Positions 56,375 through 64,000 of a stretch of DNA of 64,000 nucleotides are shown here, piece by piece. This DNA is from Pelomonas aquatica (GTDB lineage: Bacteria > Pseudomonadota > Gammaproteobacteria > Burkholderiales > Burkholderiaceae_C): the NCBI RefSeq assembly GCF_026712205.1, contig NZ_JAPPUW010000002.1, positions 186,001 through 250,000 of the forward strand, given 5' to 3'. The stretch's first letter is position 1. Each line of letters opens with the position of its first letter. Under the pieces are notes generated by a model. It saw only the letters and a list, made by a program, of their open reading frames with translations. It did not search any database and was not told the origin of the DNA. The position numbers and the translations under genes are program-made.

Positions 56375-56967
56375 GTCGGCAGTTCCCCGGCCCAGCCTTG
56401 GTAATGCATCGCCAGCTCCGGGTGCTGGCGCAGCAGCGCTGCGTCTTTGCGACGAGTGTCTCCCACCACCTTGGCCGGCTGTCCAGCGAGGATGGCGTAG
56501 TCGGGGAACTCCCCCTGCACCAGGCTATAGGCCGACACAAGCGTGCCCTTGCCCAGTCGAGTGCCCGGCAGCAGAGTCGCGTGCGCACCAACGAAGCTGT
56601 AGGGCCCGATGTCGACAGGTGCCTCGAAGTAGGCCACCTTGTCGGCCTCACTGACGTACGCGCGGCCATACAGCCGGATCGCCGCATGGCTGGAATGGGT
56701 AAAGATCCCTGTGAAAAAGCCGATCTGACAGCCCTCGCCGATGCGCAGGCCAAAGGTGGCGTCGAGCACGCTGAAATGCCCGATGAAGACGTGATCCCCC
56801 ACCTCCAGGCGTTCCGGGGCGAATACCGCAGTGCTGTTGCTGAGCCTCGTGTTCGGGAGGAACTCCCCGTCACCGCAAACGAAGCCGTAGACCATGCGCG
56901 GCCCCCAGAGTCTCGACAACAAGCGCTTTAGGCGCTGCCAGGCGCGGCGGGCCAAGCTTGCTTTCAC
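56371..56967 (-). CDS. Left-handed beta-helix acyltransferase (WbbJ-like)
   Basis: 198-residue hexapeptide-repeat O- or N-acetyltransferase. The coils are seen in VGDHVFIGHFSVLDATFGLRIGEGCQIGFFTGIFTHSSH and VDIGPYSFVGAHATLLPGTRLGKGTLVSAYSLVQG, with the trimer-interface His in THSSH a likely catalytic base, and DYAILAGQPAKVVGDTRRKD closing the fold. Probably acetylates a sugar of the repeat unit. GTG at 56967 overlaps the flippase stop (GTGA) and starts a basic helix ([17 protein letters not shown]); an ATG at 56895 would omit it. Confidence 0.85.
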   Translation of the reverse strand: MKASLARRAWQRLKRLLSRLWGPRMVYGFVCGDGEFLPNTRLSNSTAVFAPERLEVGDHVFIGHFSVLDATFGLRIGEGCQIGFFTGIFTHSSHAAIRLYGRAYVSEADKVAYFEAPVDIGPYSFVGAHATLLPGTRLGKGTLVSAYSLVQGEFPDYAILAGQPAKVVGDTRRKDAALLRQHPELAMHYQGWAGELPT

Positions 56968-58190
56968 TGAATATCCTCCCGAAGAGGGGCTCGCCGCAGC
57001 AGGCCCCAGAAGAAGTAGCCGAAATAGCAGGCCGTCGCCGCGGACACGCCCCATCCCGCACCCAGCAACCCACCCCAGTGCAGCCCGAGTGCCAGGCCCG
57101 CCACAAAGACGAGCTGCCCCACCAGCACCAGTTTCAGCGCCCAGGCTTGAAGCCCCCAGGCCATGGGCACGACGGCCAGGGGGGCGGCCACGAAATGCAA
57201 CGCAATATAGGGCGACAGGGCCCTCGCCAAGTGACCTGCGTCGCGCCAGGCCGGACCGAAGGCAGCTTCGAACAGCCAAGGCCCGCCCAGTCCCAACACC
57301 GCAAGCAGCCCCACTGCCAGCAGCGCCAGCAGCCGCATGCTGCGCAGCACCAGACGCCTGGCCTCGCCCGGCTGTTGCGCACGGGTCAACTGCGGGTAAA
57401 GCGTTTGCGACAGGGCCCCACCGATCAGGCTGGCCGGCGCTTTCAGATAGCGCAAGGCCAAGGCCCAGAGGCCGGCGGATGAGTCACTCAGCGCGGCGGC
57501 CAGCAGCGCCAGGGCAAGGGTGTCCTGCAACGCGCCGGCAAATGCGTGGGGGGTGTTGAGCAACGGGAAATCGCGATGTTTCCAGGCCATCTCCCGCATG
57601 GGCTGAGGCGCGAACAAACCGCGCCACCCTCCTAGCGGCGCCGGCCGTGCCTGCAACGCAGCGGCGGCGGCCGTGGCCAGCGTGGCGCCACCGATCAGCC
57701 CCCAGGGCCCAGCGTGCATCAGCCCCAGGCCCACCTGGGCAACAGCCGCGCCCCCCCACTGCAGCACCCGCCCCCAGGCCAGCACCGCGAAGCGCCCAGC
57801 GCGCGCAGCCCACTGGGCCAGGGCTTGGCTGGCTGCGGCGGCCAGCACGGCCAGCGGCAGCGCAACGGCAACCGAAATGCCCGCCCACAACATCCAGGCC
57901 CCGCCAACGAGGATGGCCAGCCCCGTCACGGCCAGCAGCACGCGCAGGCACAGCGCCAGCAGCGCGGCAGCGCCCGCTTCGTCCGTCTCCATCGCCAGCG
58001 CGAACTCGTAGCGCGCGCAGCCGACGACGGCCAGGTTGCTGGCCACGCTCCAGACGAGGGAGAACTGTCCGTACTCGGCCGGCGTGTACAGACGCGCGAT
58101 CCAGGGGCCCAGCAAAAGGGGCAGAGCCTGGGCCAGCGCGCTGCCGGCAAGCAGGGTGAGGGTGGCGCGCGTCAGGCTGGTGGAGGTCAT
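56964..58190 (-). CDS. Oligosaccharide flippase, Wzx-like (second copy type)
   Basis: 408-residue MOP-superfamily membrane protein with about 12 helices. The opening [39 protein letters not shown] is characteristic of lipopolysaccharide flippases. High-GC and unlike the flippase at 42.2-43.4 kb in sequence, so the two are not a recent duplication. First gene of the minus-strand polysaccharide operon; its start is 43 bp from the divergent lysS ATG. Confidence 0.9.
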   Translation of the reverse strand: MTSTSLTRATLTLLAGSALAQALPLLLGPWIARLYTPAEYGQFSLVWSVASNLAVVGCARYEFALAMETDEAGAAALLALCLRVLLAVTGLAILVGGAWMLWAGISVAVALPLAVLAAAASQALAQWAARAGRFAVLAWGRVLQWGGAAVAQVGLGLMHAGPWGLIGGATLATAAAAALQARPAPLGGWRGLFAPQPMREMAWKHRDFPLLNTPHAFAGALQDTLALALLAAALSDSSAGLWALALRYLKAPASLIGGALSQTLYPQLTRAQQPGEARRLVLRSMRLLALLAVGLLAVLGLGGPWLFEAAFGPAWRDAGHLARALSPYIALHFVAAPLAVVPMAWGLQAWALKLVLVGQLVFVAGLALGLHWGGLLGAGWGVSAATACYFGYFFWGLLRRAPLREDIQ

Positions 58191-58204
58191 GGGGCGGGCG
58201 ATTC

Positions 58205-58210
58205 TAAAAT
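58205..58210 (+). promoter_or_regulatory. Candidate -10 element of lysS
   Basis: TAAAAT, 23 nt before the lysS ATG, in the 43-bp spacer to the divergent flippase gene. The -35 would lie within the flippase start codon region and is not clear. Confidence 0.4.
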
Positions 58211-58233
58211 CGCCGGTTCGACCAAGGCCCGCA

Positions 58234-59751
58234 ATGACTCAAGCCACACCCTCCCCCGCCCTCCCCGCCCAGGCTGACGATAACCAACTGATCGCCGAGC
58301 GCCGCGAAAAACTGGCCGCGCTGCGGGCCGCAACGGCGGTGCCCTTTCCCAACGACTTCAAGCCCCAGCACCGCGCGGCGCCGCTGCAGGCGCAGTATGG
58401 CGACGTGCCCAACGAGGAACTGGAGCCCCAGGCCGTCAAGGTCAGCGTGGCCGGCCGCATGATGCTCAAGCGCGTGATGGGCAAGGCGAGCTTCTGCACG
58501 CTGCAGGACGCCACCGGCCGCATACAGCTGCGCGTGACCGTCGACAACGTCGGCGCCGAGGTCTACGACGCCTTCAAGCACTGGGACCTGGGCGACATCC
58601 TCGGCGGCGAAGGCGTGCTGATGAAGACCAAGACCGGCGAGCTGACGGTCACCGTCACGACGCTGCGCCTGCTGACCAAGAGCCTGCGCCCGCTGCCGGA
58701 CAAGTTCCACGGCATGACCGACCAGGAGCAGAAATACCGCCAGCGCTATGTCGACCTGATCACCGACGAGGACGCCCGCAAGCGCTTCGTCGCGCGCAGC
58801 CAGGGCGTGTCGGCCATCCGCAGCTTCATGGTGGAGCACGGCTTCCTGGAGGTGGAGACGCCCATGCTCCATCCCATCCCCGGCGGCGCCAACGCCAAGC
58901 CCTTCACCACCCACCACAACGCGCTGGACCAGCAGATGTTCCTGCGCATCGCGCCCGAGCTCTACCTGAAGCGGCTGGTGGTGGGCGGCTTCGAGCGCGT
59001 GTTCGAGATCAACCGCAACTTCCGCAACGAAGGCATCTCGGTGCGCCACAACCCCGAGTTCACGATGATGGAGTTCTATGCGGCCTACTGGACTCATCAC
59101 GACATCATGGACTTCACCGAGGCCGTGCTGCGCCACGCCGCCATCGCCGCGACCGGCAGCGCCGCGCTGACCTATGCCGGCAAGCCCGTGGCGCTGGACA
59201 AGCCCTTCGCCCGCCTGTCGGTGCGCGACTCGCTGATCCGGTTCGCCGGCCTGACCGGTGAAGAGGCCGACAACCCCGACGTGCTGCGCGCGAAGATCGT
59301 CGCCGCCGGCGAGGACGCCCCTGCCCGCTGGAGCCTGGCTGAGCTGCAGTTCGGCCTGTTCGAGGCCGTCGTCGAGGAGAAGCTCTGGGAGCCCACCTTC
59401 ATCATCGACTACCCCGTCGAGGTCTCGCCGCTGGCCCGCGCGTCCGACGCCAATCCCAAGATCACCGAGCGCTTCGAGCTCTTCATCACCGGCCGCGAGT
59501 ACGCCAACGGCTTCTCCGAGCTGAACGACGCCGAGGACCAGGCCGCCCGCTTCCAGGCCCAGGTGGCCAACAAGGATGCCGGCGACGAGGAGGCGATGTT
59601 CTTCGACGCCGACTTCATCCGCGCGCTGGAATACGGAATGCCCCCGACCGGCGGCTGCGGCATCGGCATCGACCGGTTGATGATGCTGATCACCGATTCG
59701 CCGTCGATCCGCGACGTGATCCTGTTCCCCGCGCTGAGGCGCGAGGCCTGA
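58234..59751 (+). CDS. lysS: Lysyl-tRNA synthetase, class II
   Basis: Charges tRNA-Lys. 505 residues: N-terminal OB-fold anticodon-binding domain ([32 protein letters not shown]), class II motif 1 region ([29 protein letters not shown]), motif 2 [20 protein letters not shown] and motif 3 [15 protein letters not shown]. The insert [32 protein letters not shown] identifies LysRS. Start at MTQATPSP; the frame is open further upstream but through the flippase gene. Its TGA abuts the stop of the convergent ABC ATPase gene, forming TGATCA. Confidence 0.97.
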   Translation: MTQATPSPALPAQADDNQLIAERREKLAALRAATAVPFPNDFKPQHRAAPLQAQYGDVPNEELEPQAVKVSVAGRMMLKRVMGKASFCTLQDATGRIQLRVTVDNVGAEVYDAFKHWDLGDILGGEGVLMKTKTGELTVTVTTLRLLTKSLRPLPDKFHGMTDQEQKYRQRYVDLITDEDARKRFVARSQGVSAIRSFMVEHGFLEVETPMLHPIPGGANAKPFTTHHNALDQQMFLRIAPELYLKRLVVGGFERVFEINRNFRNEGISVRHNPEFTMMEFYAAYWTHHDIMDFTEAVLRHAAIAATGSAALTYAGKPVALDKPFARLSVRDSLIRFAGLTGEEADNPDVLRAKIVAAGEDAPARWSLAELQFGLFEAVVEEKLWEPTFIIDYPVEVSPLARASDANPKITERFELFITGREYANGFSELNDAEDQAARFQAQVANKDAGDEEAMFFDADFIRALEYGMPPTGGCGIGIDRLMMLITDSPSIRDVILFPALRREA

Positions 59752-60495
59752 TCAACGCGCGGGCGCCTTGCCCGCGATGATCATCGCCAGCACTTCATCC
59801 TCCGTCACCGCGGCCGTCTGCGTCACCCCGACCAGTCGGCCGTTCTTCATGACGGCAAGCCGGTCCGACAGCGCGAACACGTCCGGCATGTCGTGCGTGA
59901 CGAGCAGGATGCCGACGCCCTCGGCGCTGAGGCGGCGGATCAGGTCGTGCACCATCGCCGTCTCGGCGGGGCCGAGGGCCGCGCAGGGCTCGTCCATGAT
60001 GAGGACGCGGGCCTTGAACTGCAGGGCCCTCGCGATCGCGACGACCTGGCGCTGGCCGCCGGACAGGGACATCACCGGGTCGGCGATGTTCCTGAAGTTG
60101 GGGTTGAGCCGCGCGAACAGCGGCACGGCGGCGGCGCGCATCGCGGCGTCGTCGAGCAGGCCGAAGCGGGTGCGCAGCTCGCGGCCGAGGAAGAGGTTGG
60201 CGACCGAGTCGAGGTTGTCGGCCAGGGCCAGCTTCTGGTGGATGGTCTCGAGGCCGGCGGCGCGCGAATCGGCCGGGCTCGCGAACCTCACGGGCAGGCC
60301 GTCGAGCCGCAGCTCGCCGCCGTCGAAAGGCAGCGCGCCGGCCAGCATCTGCATCAGCGTGGACTTGCCGGCGCCGTTGTGGCCCAGCACGGCCAGCACC
60401 TCGCCGGGCGCCAGGCTCAGGGACACGCCGTCGACCGCGTGCACGCCGCCAAAGGATTTGCGCGCCTCGCGCACTTCAAGGAGGGGTTCGGTCAT
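59752..60495 (-). CDS. Sugar ABC transporter ATP-binding protein, half-size XylG/FrcA type
   Basis: 247-residue ABC ATPase with Walker A GHNGAGKS (38-45), signature SLSGGQRQ (143-150), Walker B VLIMDEP (164-170) and the switch His in VTHDMPDV. It has one nucleotide-binding domain, whereas E. coli XylG has two (about 510 residues), so it must act as a homodimer, as FrcA-type proteins do. It energises import through the adjacent permease, whose stop overlaps its start by 4 nt. Last gene of the three-gene importer operon, directly abutting lysS. Confidence 0.93.
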   Translation of the reverse strand: MTEPLLEVREARKSFGGVHAVDGVSLSLAPGEVLAVLGHNGAGKSTLMQMLAGALPFDGGELRLDGLPVRFASPADSRAAGLETIHQKLALADNLDSVANLFLGRELRTRFGLLDDAAMRAAAVPLFARLNPNFRNIADPVMSLSGGQRQVVAIARALQFKARVLIMDEPCAALGPAETAMVHDLIRRLSAEGVGILLVTHDMPDVFALSDRLAVMKNGRLVGVTQTAAVTEDEVLAMIIAGKAPAR

Positions 60496-61634
60496 TTCTG
60501 CACCACGCGATCGAACACCACGGCCGCCACCAGCACCTGGCCCAGCACGACCATGCGCCAGCCGATGCCGACGTCGGTCAGCAGCAGGCCGCTGTCGATG
60601 CTCTGGATGATGAGGGCGCCCAGTACCGTGCCGCCCACGCTGCCGCTACCGCCGGACAGGGAGACGCCGCCGATGACGGCCGCCGCGATGACGGTCAGCT
60701 CCATGCCGGTGCCCATCGAGTTCGTGCCCGCGTTCAGGCGCGCCACCGCGACCACGGCGGCCAGCGCCACCAGCGCCGCCAGCAGCAGGTTGAGCTGGAT
60801 CATCACGCGCCGCACCGGAATGCCGGCCAGGCGCGCCGCATCGGGGTTGCCGCCGATGGCATAGACGTAGCGGCCGAAGCGCGTGTGCCTGGCGATGAAG
60901 CCCAGCAGCAGCACGACCGCAACCCAGATGACCAGCGGCAGCGGCAGGCCCTGGCCCTGCTCCTGGCCTTCGATCTTGTAGGCGTTGAAGACGGCGACCG
61001 CGGCCAGCACGGCAAGCGCCGACAGGCCGCCCTTCAGCAGCTCATGCCTGAGGTCGCCCGGCACGGCGCCCGCCCGCTCCTGCGCGCAGCGCTGCACCAA
61101 CTGCCAGCCCCACAGCAGCAGCACCAGCACCATGCCCAGCAGCCAGCTGCCGCGCTCGCCCAGCGAACCGTCGATGCCGCCGCCCAGGGCCAGCAGCCAG
61201 GGCTCGCTGACGGGCTGGGTCTTGCCGTCGGCGATCAAAAAGGCCACGCCGCGCAGCGACACCAGGCCGCCCAGCGTGACGACGAAGGACGGGATGCCGA
61301 TGACTGCCGCCAGCCAGCCCTGGAACAGCCCCACCGCCAGCGCCAGGCCCAGGCCCGCGCACAGCGAGGCCGCGACGGACCAGCCCTGCGTGTATTGCAG
61401 CCAGGCCATCAGCACGCCGACGGCGCCGAGCAGCGAACCCACTGCCAGGTCGATCTGGCGCGCGACGATGACCAGGGCCATGCCGCTGGCGACGATGCCG
61501 ACGACCGCCGTCTGCTGGACGATGTTGTAGAAGTTCTCCGCGGTCAGAAAGCTGCCGGTGAGCAGGTGGAAGCCGATGGCGATGGCCACCAGCACGGCCG
61601 CCATCACGGCGAGCCGCCGGGCCTGGGCGCTCAC
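60492..61634 (-). CDS. xylH: Sugar ABC transporter permease, XylH-like
   Basis: 380-residue inner-membrane permease of the ribose/xylose family, about 10-11 helices. Recognisable features are [34 protein letters not shown] near the second helix, [40 protein letters not shown] (the EAA-like coupling loop) and [21 protein letters not shown]. Length matches XylH. GTG at 61634 overlaps the XylF gene stop (GTGA). Confidence 0.92.
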   Translation of the reverse strand: MSAQARRLAVMAAVLVAIAIGFHLLTGSFLTAENFYNIVQQTAVVGIVASGMALVIVARQIDLAVGSLLGAVGVLMAWLQYTQGWSVAASLCAGLGLALAVGLFQGWLAAVIGIPSFVVTLGGLVSLRGVAFLIADGKTQPVSEPWLLALGGGIDGSLGERGSWLLGMVLVLLLWGWQLVQRCAQERAGAVPGDLRHELLKGGLSALAVLAAVAVFNAYKIEGQEQGQGLPLPLVIWVAVVLLLGFIARHTRFGRYVYAIGGNPDAARLAGIPVRRVMIQLNLLLAALVALAAVVAVARLNAGTNSMGTGMELTVIAAAVIGGVSLSGGSGSVGGTVLGALIIQSIDSGLLLTDVGIGWRMVVLGQVLVAAVVFDRVVQK

Positions 61635-62656
61635 TTGCAGGCCGCCGGTGCTTTTGAGCCGGCGACGCCCTTGCAGACCACCGCCTTGGGCACCCAGCCG
61701 GCGCCGATGACCTGGTCCAGGTTGGCCTGGGTGATGGCCACCGGCGCGAGGAACCTGGCCTGCAGCGTGAGCTTGCGCTCGCCGCCCGCCCAGGGCACGG
61801 CGCCGTCGACCTTCTGGCCGTTGGCCAGCTGCACGGCGGCATCGGCCGCCGCCTTGCCCAGTGCTCGCGAGTCCTTCCAGACCGACACGGTCTGCGTGCC
61901 CAGCGCGATGCGGTTCAGCGCCGCGTGATCGGCGTCCTGGCCGCTGACCGGCACGCCCTTGATGCCGCGGCCCGCCAGCGCCGCGATGGCACCGCCGGCC
62001 GTGCCGTCGTTGCTGGCCACGACCGCGTCCACGCCGCCCTTCAGGCGGGTCAGGATCTGCTCCATGTTCTTCTGCGCCGCCTCGGGCTTCCAGCCGTCGG
62101 TGTACTCCTCGGCGACGATCTTCACGTCGCCCTTCTTCACGGCATCGGCCAGCGCGTCCTGCTGGCCGGCGCGCAGGAAGTCGGCGTTCGGGTCGCTGGG
62201 CGAGCCCTTGATCATCACGAAGCGGCCTTGGGGCTTCACGGCCAGCACGGCCCTGGCCTGCAGGCGGCCGACTTCGCGGTTGTCGAAGCTCAGGTAGAAG
62301 ACCTCGGGCGCCTCGATCAGGCGGTCATAGGCCACGACCGGCACCTTGCGGGCCTTGGCCTTGTTCAGCGCCGGCTGGATCGCGTCCTTGTCCATGGCCA
62401 GGATGACCAGCACCTTGGCGCCCTTGGCCAGCAGGGACTCGACGTCGGCAATCTGCTTCTCGGGCGAGCCGCCGGCATCGGCAGACACATAGCTGGCGCC
62501 CTGGCGGCCCAGCTCGGCCTTCATCGCGGCCTCGTCGGTCTTCCAGCGCTCCTCCTGGAAATTGGACCAGCTCACGCCGACCACGGGGCCGACCGCAAGC
62601 GCTTTCAACGAAGCCACCAGCAACACGCCGGCCGCCCACATCCTGTGCATTCCCAT
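61631..62656 (-). CDS. xylF: D-xylose-type ABC transporter substrate-binding protein
   Basis: Periplasmic binding protein of 341 residues. Signal peptide [21 protein letters not shown], then the XylF pattern: [121 protein letters not shown]. This matches E. coli XylF step by step, so xylose is the likely ligand. First gene of the importer operon; a TAGAAT (62694-62699, minus) and a GGAG ribosome site precede it. No xylose catabolic gene is next to it. Confidence 0.93.
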   Translation of the reverse strand: MGMHRMWAAGVLLVASLKALAVGPVVGVSWSNFQEERWKTDEAAMKAELGRQGASYVSADAGGSPEKQIADVESLLAKGAKVLVILAMDKDAIQPALNKAKARKVPVVAYDRLIEAPEVFYLSFDNREVGRLQARAVLAVKPQGRFVMIKGSPSDPNADFLRAGQQDALADAVKKGDVKIVAEEYTDGWKPEAAQKNMEQILTRLKGGVDAVVASNDGTAGGAIAALAGRGIKGVPVSGQDADHAALNRIALGTQTVSVWKDSRALGKAAADAAVQLANGQKVDGAVPWAGGERKLTLQARFLAPVAITQANLDQVIGAGWVPKAVVCKGVAGSKAPAACK

Positions 62657-62693
62657 CTTGTCTCCAATGCCCGGTTTTTTCTGTGGGCGGCGA

Positions 62694-62699
62694 ATTCTA
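62694..62699 (-). promoter_or_regulatory. Candidate -10 element of the xylF operon
   Basis: TAGAAT on the minus strand, about 37 nt before the xylF ATG and just downstream of the terminator of the preceding gene, leaving it as the only promoter position. The -35 is weak. Confidence 0.4.
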
Positions 62700-62713
62700 G
62701 GAAGGCGGGCAAC

Positions 62714-62740
62714 AAAAAGGCGATCCCGCGGGATCGCCTT
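62714..62740 (-). terminator. Intrinsic terminator after the DUF4148 gene
   Basis: Perfect palindrome from 62717 to 62740 (AAGGCGATCCCG and its complement, 12-bp half-sites) followed on the minus strand by a run of T (62718-62714). It separates the DUF4148 gene from the xylF operon. Confidence 0.9.
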
Positions 62741-62764
62741 CCGTCGGTTTGAAACCGCTTTGTT

Positions 62765-63139
62765 TCAGCGGGCGGCCAGGCCGGTGACCGGGCGGCTGAC
62801 GCGGGCCGGAAAATCGCCCAGTTCGCGGGCGGCGTTCTCGCCATGATCGGCAGCCAGCGCGGCGGCCGTCTTCGCGTCGACGCTGACCTCGCTCGGCTTG
62901 ACGGTCAGCACGGCCTGGCGCGGCAGCTTGGTCGTCGCGATGGCAGCGGCCCTGGCGCTGGCGGGCGTGGTCACATCGACACCCTTTTCGCCCTGGATGG
63001 CGGCGAGTTCACCGCTGTCGCGGGCGGCGACCAGGTCGGCAATGACTTGCTCGCGGGTCAGCGGCACGCCGGTCTGGGCGGAGGCGGCGCCGGCGGCGAC
63101 AAGGGCAACGGCGGCGAAGAGGGTGGACAGCTTGCTCAT
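62765..63139 (-). CDS. DUF4148 domain-containing periplasmic protein
   Basis: 124-residue exported protein. Signal peptide KLSTLFAAVALVAAGAASA, cleavage before Gln-Thr-Gly, then the DUF4148 pattern LTREQVIADLVAARDSGELAAI. Longer than most DUF4148 members, with an extra C-terminal 60 residues. Such proteins are abundant in Burkholderiales and of unknown function. Single gene with its own terminator; GAAGGAG ribosome site before the ATG. Confidence 0.85.
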   Translation of the reverse strand: MSKLSTLFAAVALVAAGAASAQTGVPLTREQVIADLVAARDSGELAAIQGEKGVDVTTPASARAAAIATTKLPRQAVLTVKPSEVSVDAKTAAALAADHGENAARELGDFPARVSRPVTGLAAR

Positions 63140-63328
63140 GACGGGCTCCTTCAGCTACTGGCAGGAACGTCCTGCTTAGGGTCATTTCGGACATCGCGAC
63201 CGCGGTGTCCATGGCCTGAACTGTAGGCAGCCGATCTCAGTAGAAACACCAGTCCAACGGGAACTGACTATTCATTCAACGCAAATAGTCACTCCAAACT
63301 CGTCACCGTTGTGCCACAAAACAGCTGT
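63140..63328. other. Spacer with dyad sites between enoyl-CoA hydratase and DUF4148 genes
   Basis: 189 bp with no gene. Contains GCAGGA-ACG-TCCTGC (63171-63185), which would lie in the DUF4148 leader, and the LysR-type dyad described separately. No T-tailed terminator for the hydratase gene was seen. Confidence 0.5.
63265..63291. promoter_or_regulatory. Dyad of LysR-box geometry
   Basis: TGACTATT (63265-63272) and AATAGTCA (63284-63291) are perfect 8-bp inverted arms 11 bp apart, matching the T-N11-A spacing of LysR-type operators. About 126 bp upstream of the DUF4148 start. No regulator gene is adjacent within the window. Confidence 0.4.
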
Positions 63329-64000
63329 TCAGCGATGCTCGAAGTTCGGTGCGCGCTTGGCCAGGAAGGCCTCCATGCCCTCGCGCTGGTCGTGGCTGCC
63401 GAACAGCGCGTGGAAGTAGCGCCGCTCCACGGCGACACCGTCCGTCAGCGGGCCCTGGAAGGCCAGGTTCACCAGTTCCTTGATGAGCATGACCGAAGGA
63501 CCGCTGAAGCCGTTGATGGTCTCGGCGGCGGCCAGGGCCTCTTCCAGCAGCTTGTCGGCCGGCACGACGCGCGACACCAGGCCGGCGCTCTCGGCTTCGG
63601 CGGCGGCCATCATGCGGGCGGTCAGCAGCATGTCCATGGCCTTGCTCTTGCCCACCGCGCGTGGCAGGCGCTGCGTGCCGCCGGCACCGGGCACGATGCC
63701 GAGCTTGATCTCGGGCTGGCCGAACTTGGCCGAGTCGGCGGCGATGATGAAGTCGCACATCATGGCCAGCTCGCAGCCGCCGCCGAGCGCGAAACCGGCC
63801 ACCGCGGCGATGACGGGCTTGCGCACCTTCAGGATGGTCTCCCAGTTCTTGGAGATCAGGCCGCTCTTGAAGGCGGACGCGAAGGTGTGGGGCAGCATGG
63901 TCGGGATATCGGCACCGGCCGCGAAGGCGCGCTCGGAGCCGGTCAGCACGATGCAGCCGATGCCGTCGTCGGCGTCGAAGGCCTGCAGCGCGGCGCCCAT
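63329..64000 (-). CDS. Enoyl-CoA hydratase/isomerase (5' end outside window)
   Basis: C-terminal 223 or so residues of a crotonase-fold enzyme; the window edge cuts the N-terminus (about 35 residues expected to be missing, including the first beta strands). CoA/oxyanion segments are [14 protein letters not shown] and [18 protein letters not shown]; the catalytic Glu region is [29 protein letters not shown]. The [11 protein letters not shown] pattern fits a short-chain enoyl-CoA hydratase (crotonase, PaaF/Ech type) of fatty acid or phenylacetate degradation. The ATG at 64000 is internal, not the start. Confidence 0.9.
   Translation of the reverse strand: MGAALQAFDADDGIGCIVLTGSERAFAAGADIPTMLPHTFASAFKSGLISKNWETILKVRKPVIAAVAGFALGGGCELAMMCDFIIAADSAKFGQPEIKLGIVPGAGGTQRLPRAVGKSKAMDMLLTARMMAAAEAESAGLVSRVVPADKLLEEALAAAETINGFSGPSVMLIKELVNLAFQGPLTDGVAVERRYFHALFGSHDQREGMEAFLAKRAPNFEHR

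Overview
This is a high-GC (roughly two thirds G+C by eye) chromosomal window from a betaproteobacterium, most likely order Burkholderiales, Roseateles/Rubrivivax-type lineage. The evidence is the gene order (rpoE-rseA-mucD-lepA-lepB-DUF4845-rnc-era-recO-pdxJ-acpS; yceD-rpmF-plsX-fabHDG-acpP-fabF; rluC divergent from rne), a PEP-CTERM surface protein and a DUF4148 protein. The genus is inference. I see no rRNA, tRNA, CRISPR array, phage or intact insertion sequence. Almost all genes are complete; only the enoyl-CoA hydratase at the right edge is cut by the window.

Layout. 1-8.1 kb: MFS exporter/acetyltransferase pair, gamma-glutamyltransferase-like enzyme, a His-rich secreted peptide, a choice-of-anchor A PEP-CTERM protein, and the rluC-HAD phosphatase-Rieske-S49 peptidase operon. 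8.2-15 kb: RNase E with a long structured leader, a POT peptide transporter and a membrane ClpP-like protein. 15-16.6 kb: a small island holding a degenerate HD-GYP protein, bordered by two copies of the acpS 3' end. 16.6-32.4 kb, all minus strand: acpS-pdxJ-recO-era-rnc-DUF4845-lepB-lepA, then mucD-rseA-rpoE, then fabF-acpP-fabG-fabD-fabH-plsX, so coenzyme/lipid supply, translation quality control and envelope stress lie in series. 32.7-36.4 kb: rpmF, yceD, yceF/maf, a tetrapyrrole-type methylase and a DEAD-box helicase.

36.5-58.2 kb is a surface polysaccharide locus built from two convergent halves. The left half is led by a WecA-type initiating transferase (minus strand). Its plus-strand genes (Wza-like exporter, Wzz-like co-polymerase, 3-aminosugar aminotransferase, flippase, glycosyltransferase, Wzy-like polymerase, two more glycosyltransferases) become visibly AT-richer from about 39.6 kb. 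The right half runs on the minus strand from 58.2 down to 48.7 kb: flippase, LbH acyltransferase, two GT4 enzymes, a PglE/ArnB-type aminotransferase, a PglC-type initiating transferase, a WecD-like acetyltransferase, an FdtD-like ketoisomerase/acetyltransferase fusion and a FlaA1/WbpM-type dehydratase. They meet at a decayed IS5-type transposase fragment. Together they encode synthesis of one or two acetamido-dideoxysugars and assembly of a Wzx/Wzy-type polymer.

58.2-64 kb: lysS, a xylose-type ABC importer (XylF, XylH and a half-size ATPase), a DUF4148 protein and the enoyl-CoA hydratase. The most unusual non-coding signals are the lepA leader (intrinsic terminator plus nested hairpins, with a DnaA-box cluster just upstream), the acpS-end duplication around the HD-GYP gene, and an intrinsic terminator immediately upstream of acpP.
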